DNA of 64,000 bases from the NCBI GenBank assembly GCA_910586655.1, contig CAJUIR010000001.1, positions 62,001-126,000 on the forward strand, in the 5' to 3' direction. The position numbers and the translations under genes were made by a program. Position 1 is the first letter of the stretch. Every line of letters starts with the position of its first letter. The notes beneath the pieces were generated by a model, which was not told the DNA's origin, did no database searches, and was given only the letters and a program-made list of their open reading frames with translations. The stretch comes from an uncultured Christensenellaceae bacterium. GTDB lineage: Bacteria > Bacillota > Clostridia > Christensenellales > Borkfalkiaceae. Shown here in pieces: positions 61,339 through 64,000 of this stretch.

Positions 61339-62757
61339 TTAAACGGGATATACGCCTGTTTTGACAAGGTCGCTGTCGATGCCTTCGTTTTTTGCCTTTC
61401 TCCACTTAAAGAAGTTTTCCGCAACTTCGGGGAAAGATGCATAGGAAAGCACGTCTTCTTCCTGCGTATAAAATCCTTTGTCAATCAGTTCAGATTTTAA
61501 TGATTCGTATTCGGGTTCAAGATCGTCTGCCGGACGGTATGTGATTCTTTTTTCCCCTTTTAATACTTTTTCAGCCGCCTGTTCGTCTATCGGCATCGGA
61601 AGTTGACCGTACTTGCCCGCAAATAAATCCCGCGTTTCTTTTGTTACCATTTTATAACGTTCGCCGGTTATGACGTTCATGACTGCTTGCGTTCCCACGA
61701 TCTGAGAACTGGGAGTGACGAGCGGAGGATATCCGCAATCTTTTCGTACGTTGGGCACTTCGGCTAAGACTTCCGCAAGTTTCTCCTCTTTCCCTGCTTT
61801 TTTGAGTTGGTTCATCAGATTGGAGAGCATTCCGCCCGGTACCTGATAAATCAACGTGTTTACGTCTACTTGGCGTACTTTCGGATTGAGCGAACCTTCG
61901 TTTTCCAGTTCCGCCGCAACTTTTTTAAAGTGTGCCGCAATGGGGATCAGTTTTCCGAGATCGATCCCCGTATCGAATTCCGTCCCTTTTAAAGTTGCGA
62001 CAAGCGGTTCCGTTGCAGGTTGCGAAGTTCCGTTTGCGAGCGGAGAAAGCGCAGTATCTACGATATCGACGCCTGCCTGAATTGCCATCAAGTTGACCAT
62101 ATCCCCCGTCCCTGTCGTATTATGCGTATGGAGATGGATCTTTGTTTCGGGTCTTAATTCTTTTTTCAAAGCGGTAACAAGTTGATATGCGTCAAACGGC
62201 AATAAAAGATTCGCCATATCTTTGATACAGATGTTGTCCGCCCCCATGCTTTCGTATGTTTTTGCAAGTTGTACAAAATATTCCAGCGTGTGAACGGGAC
62301 TCGTTGTATAAGAGATTGCGGCTTCGCAAACCCCTCCGTATTTTTTACCGTATTTCGTAATCGCTTTCATAGACGATTCGATATTTCTCGGGTCGTTGAG
62401 CGCATCGAATACACGGATGACACCGATTCCGTTTTCAAATGATTTTTCTACGACCTTTTCTACCAAATCGTCGGCATAATTACGGTAGCCGAGCAGATTC
62501 TGACCGCGGAGCAACATTTGAATCGGCGTTTTTTTCAAATATTTACGAAGTGTACGAAGGCGTTCCCAAGGATCTTCGTTTAAAAAACGCATGCAGGAAT
62601 CGAACGTAGCGCCGCCCCACCCTTCGAGTGAATAATAACCTACTTCGTCCAATTGTTCCAGGACGGGGATCATCTGTTCGGTACGCATACGCGTTGCGGC
62701 GTGAGATTGATGCGCATCGCGTAAAATCGTATCCATGATCATTACTTTCTTTGCCAT
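61339..62757 (-). CDS. oadA: Oxaloacetate decarboxylase alpha subunit, carboxyltransferase part only
   Basis: This carboxyltransferase takes CO2 from oxaloacetate (or a related acid) and passes it to biotin. The 472-residue protein has MDTILRDAHQSHAATRMRTEQM (about 8-29), GGATFDSCMRFLNEDPW (about 49-65), KDMANLLLPFDAY with the catalytic Lys (about 182) and HLHTHNTTGTG (about 206-216). It ends after the conserved carboxyltransferase extension and lacks the C-terminal biotin domain with its MKM lysine, which must come from a separate protein outside the window. It is transcribed with the beta subunit 22 bases upstream. PycB-like carboxyltransferase is an alternative name. Confidence 0.9.
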   Translation of the reverse strand: MAKKVMIMDTILRDAHQSHAATRMRTEQMIPVLEQLDEVGYYSLEGWGGATFDSCMRFLNEDPWERLRTLRKYLKKTPIQMLLRGQNLLGYRNYADDLVEKVVEKSFENGIGVIRVFDALNDPRNIESSMKAITKYGKKYGGVCEAAISYTTSPVHTLEYFVQLAKTYESMGADNICIKDMANLLLPFDAYQLVTALKKELRPETKIHLHTHNTTGTGDMVNLMAIQAGVDIVDTALSPLANGTSQPATEPLVATLKGTEFDTGIDLGKLIPIAAHFKKVAAELENEGSLNPKVRQVDVNTLIYQVPGGMLSNLMNQLKKAGKEEKLAEVLAEVPNVRKDCGYPPLVTPSSQIVGTQAVMNVITGERYKMVTKETRDLFAGKYGQLPMPIDEQAAEKVLKGEKRITYRPADDLEPEYESLKSELIDKGFYTQEEDVLSYASFPEVAENFFKWRKAKNEGIDSDLVKTGVYPV

Positions 62758-62779
62758 AATTTACTCCAAATCAAACGAA

Positions 62780-63964
62780 TTATATCCAAGGGATGGACAA
62801 CAGGATTCCGGCTGCCAATGCCGAACCGATCACGCCTGCTACGTTAGGACCCATTGCGTGCATTAAAAGGTGGTTGCTCGGATCGGTTTCCCGTCCGACG
62901 TCTTCGGAAATTCGGGCAGCCATCGGAACCGCTGAAACGCCTGCGGATCCGATCAAGGGATTGATTTGCCCTTTCGTTACTTTGCACATTACTTTTGCCG
63001 TTAACAGACCGCCGATGGTGCCGCAATAGAAAGCAACAACCCCGATTCCGATAATCTTGATGGTATCCCACGTGAGGAAGATGTCGCCTTTTGCTTTACA
63101 TCCGACGGCGATGCCGAGAAAAATCGTAACGGTATTCATGAGTCCGTTTTGCGCCTGAGAAGAAAGGCGCTCTACTACGCCTGATTCGCGGAACAGATTG
63201 CCGAGCATCAGCATACCGAGCAACGGAACTGCGTCGGGCAATAATAAACCCACGATTAAGGTGACGGCAATGGGAAAAATGATCTTTTCAACCTTTGAAA
63301 CCTGGCGAAGCGGTTTCATGCGGATCGCGCGTTCTTTTTTGGTGGTAAACAAGCGCATGATAGGTTTTTGAATTGCCGGTATCAGAGCCATATACGAGTA
63401 GGCTGCGATCGCAATCATCGGCAACAAATCTTCCGCTAACATTTTGGTAACGTATATCGCAGTCGGTCCGTCTGCTCCTCCGATTATGGCGGTTGCAGCC
63501 GCTGCGGCTCCTTCGAATCCGAGCAGTACTGCGCCGAACAGTGCGATAAATACGCCGAGTTGCGCACCCGCGCCGATCAGCATGCTTTTCGGATTTGCGA
63601 TCAACGGTCCGAAATCAGTCATTGCACCGATTCCTAAAAAGATGAGCGGCGGATAAATTACTTTGTCTACGCCGTAATACAAATACCAAAGTAAGCCGCG
63701 GTCGGTTACCAAATCGTAGGTATGCGCTTCGTCGGTATAAGTGCCCCACAAAACGCTTTCCGCTCCCGGGAGATTAATGAGGAACATCCCGAAGGCAATC
63801 GGAAGCAACAGCATCGGTTCATACTTTTTAACGATCGCAAGGAACATGAGAACCAAAGAAATAAGTAGCATGACATAATTTTGCCACTCTCCTTGGGAGA
63901 TTCCCATTGATTCCCATAAGTTGGAGAAGATCGACCCGATGTCGATGAGTAAATTACTTTGCAT
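62780..63964 (-). CDS. oadB: Sodium-translocating decarboxylase beta subunit
   Basis: This integral membrane subunit (OadB/GcdB/MmdB family) decarboxylates carboxybiotin and pumps Na+ out of the cell. The 394-residue protein has about nine to ten hydrophobic segments, and the conserved GAMTDFGPLIANPKSMLIGAGAQLG (about 118), IGGADGPTAIYV (about 165, with the Asp of the sodium site) and NPLIGSAGVSAVPMAARISEDVG (about 341) regions. The ATG at 63964 follows GGAGAAACTC. It continues an operon whose upstream genes, probably the gamma and biotin carrier subunits, lie outside the window. Confidence 0.94.
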   Translation of the reverse strand: MQSNLLIDIGSIFSNLWESMGISQGEWQNYVMLLISLVLMFLAIVKKYEPMLLLPIAFGMFLINLPGAESVLWGTYTDEAHTYDLVTDRGLLWYLYYGVDKVIYPPLIFLGIGAMTDFGPLIANPKSMLIGAGAQLGVFIALFGAVLLGFEGAAAAATAIIGGADGPTAIYVTKMLAEDLLPMIAIAAYSYMALIPAIQKPIMRLFTTKKERAIRMKPLRQVSKVEKIIFPIAVTLIVGLLLPDAVPLLGMLMLGNLFRESGVVERLSSQAQNGLMNTVTIFLGIAVGCKAKGDIFLTWDTIKIIGIGVVAFYCGTIGGLLTAKVMCKVTKGQINPLIGSAGVSAVPMAARISEDVGRETDPSNHLLMHAMGPNVAGVIGSALAAGILLSIPWI

Positions 63965-64000
63965 TGAGTTTCTCCGTTTAAGAAATAACGGCAAGAATCG

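Overview
The window looks like chromosomal DNA of an anaerobic, probably spore-forming member of the Clostridia (Firmicutes), most likely an uncultured gut lineage. The signs are an oxygen-sensitive class III ribonucleotide reductase (NrdD/NrdG), a monomeric [FeFe] hydrogenase beside Rex and AdhE, WhiA, a GerW/YtfJ-type spore protein, ScpA/ScpB, an IspH-ribosomal protein S1 fusion and a Firmicutes-type LexA. Promoters are near-consensus sigma-A type with 17-bp spacers, intrinsic terminators are plentiful and ribosome binding sites are AGGAGG-like. No rRNA, intact tRNA or CRISPR array was found.

Layout. (1) Positions 1-3500, minus strand: the right part of an integrated single-stranded-DNA-type element, with an SSB-like gene, an iteron/hairpin region, a CRESS-type Rep (HUH nuclease plus SF3 helicase), a small basic protein and a C-terminally membrane-anchored protein. 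The left end lies outside the window. A D-arm-less tRNA-like segment lies at the right edge. (2) 3.6-11.2 kb, plus strand: valS, then a redox block of rex, adhE and [FeFe] hydrogenase. (3) 11.4-20.6 kb: rplI (minus), a DUF1540 protein, a solute-binding-like lipid/membrane protein, then murB-PHP-whiA-dnaE-pfkA. (4) 20.6-22.3 kb: an Lsa-type ABC-F gene behind a leader-peptide attenuator. (5) 22.4-31.8 kb: a PfkB sugar kinase and HD hydrolase, nrdD-nrdG behind two NrdR-like boxes, an M29 aminopeptidase, two consecutive CobW-type GTPases (one with a His/Cys repeat tail, one fused to a DUF1980/TIGR03943-like domain), a flavodoxin and an RNA methyltransferase. (6) 31.8-36.8 kb: M50 protease, scpA, scpB, DUF2953, gerW, D-Ala-D-Ala carboxypeptidase, rluB. 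(7) 36.8-40.0 kb: lexA with its own operator, a small Cys-rich protein, hflX and a tyrosine recombinase that seems to be expressed from a leaderless mRNA. (8) 40.5-51.0 kb, minus strand: one six-gene glycogen operon, glgB-glgC-glgD-glgA-glgP-GH13 hydrolase. (9) 51.2-64 kb, all minus strand: ilvC, murC, csp, htpG, ispH-rpsA, plsC, an AroH-Cmk fusion, a BaiN/HI0933 flavoprotein and the alpha and beta subunits of a sodium-pumping decarboxylase.

How it fits together: the metabolic genes describe a sugar fermenter that stores glycogen, disposes of reducing power as ethanol and H2 under NADH control (Rex), and may drive a sodium gradient from oxaloacetate or another decarboxylation. The least ordinary items are the CRESS/filamentous-type element, a family of AT-rich palindromic repeats that recurs at gene 3' ends, the AroH-Cmk fusion, the long disordered extension and Lys-to-Ala change of GlgA, two genes with almost no 5' leader, and the complete attenuator in front of the ABC-F gene.
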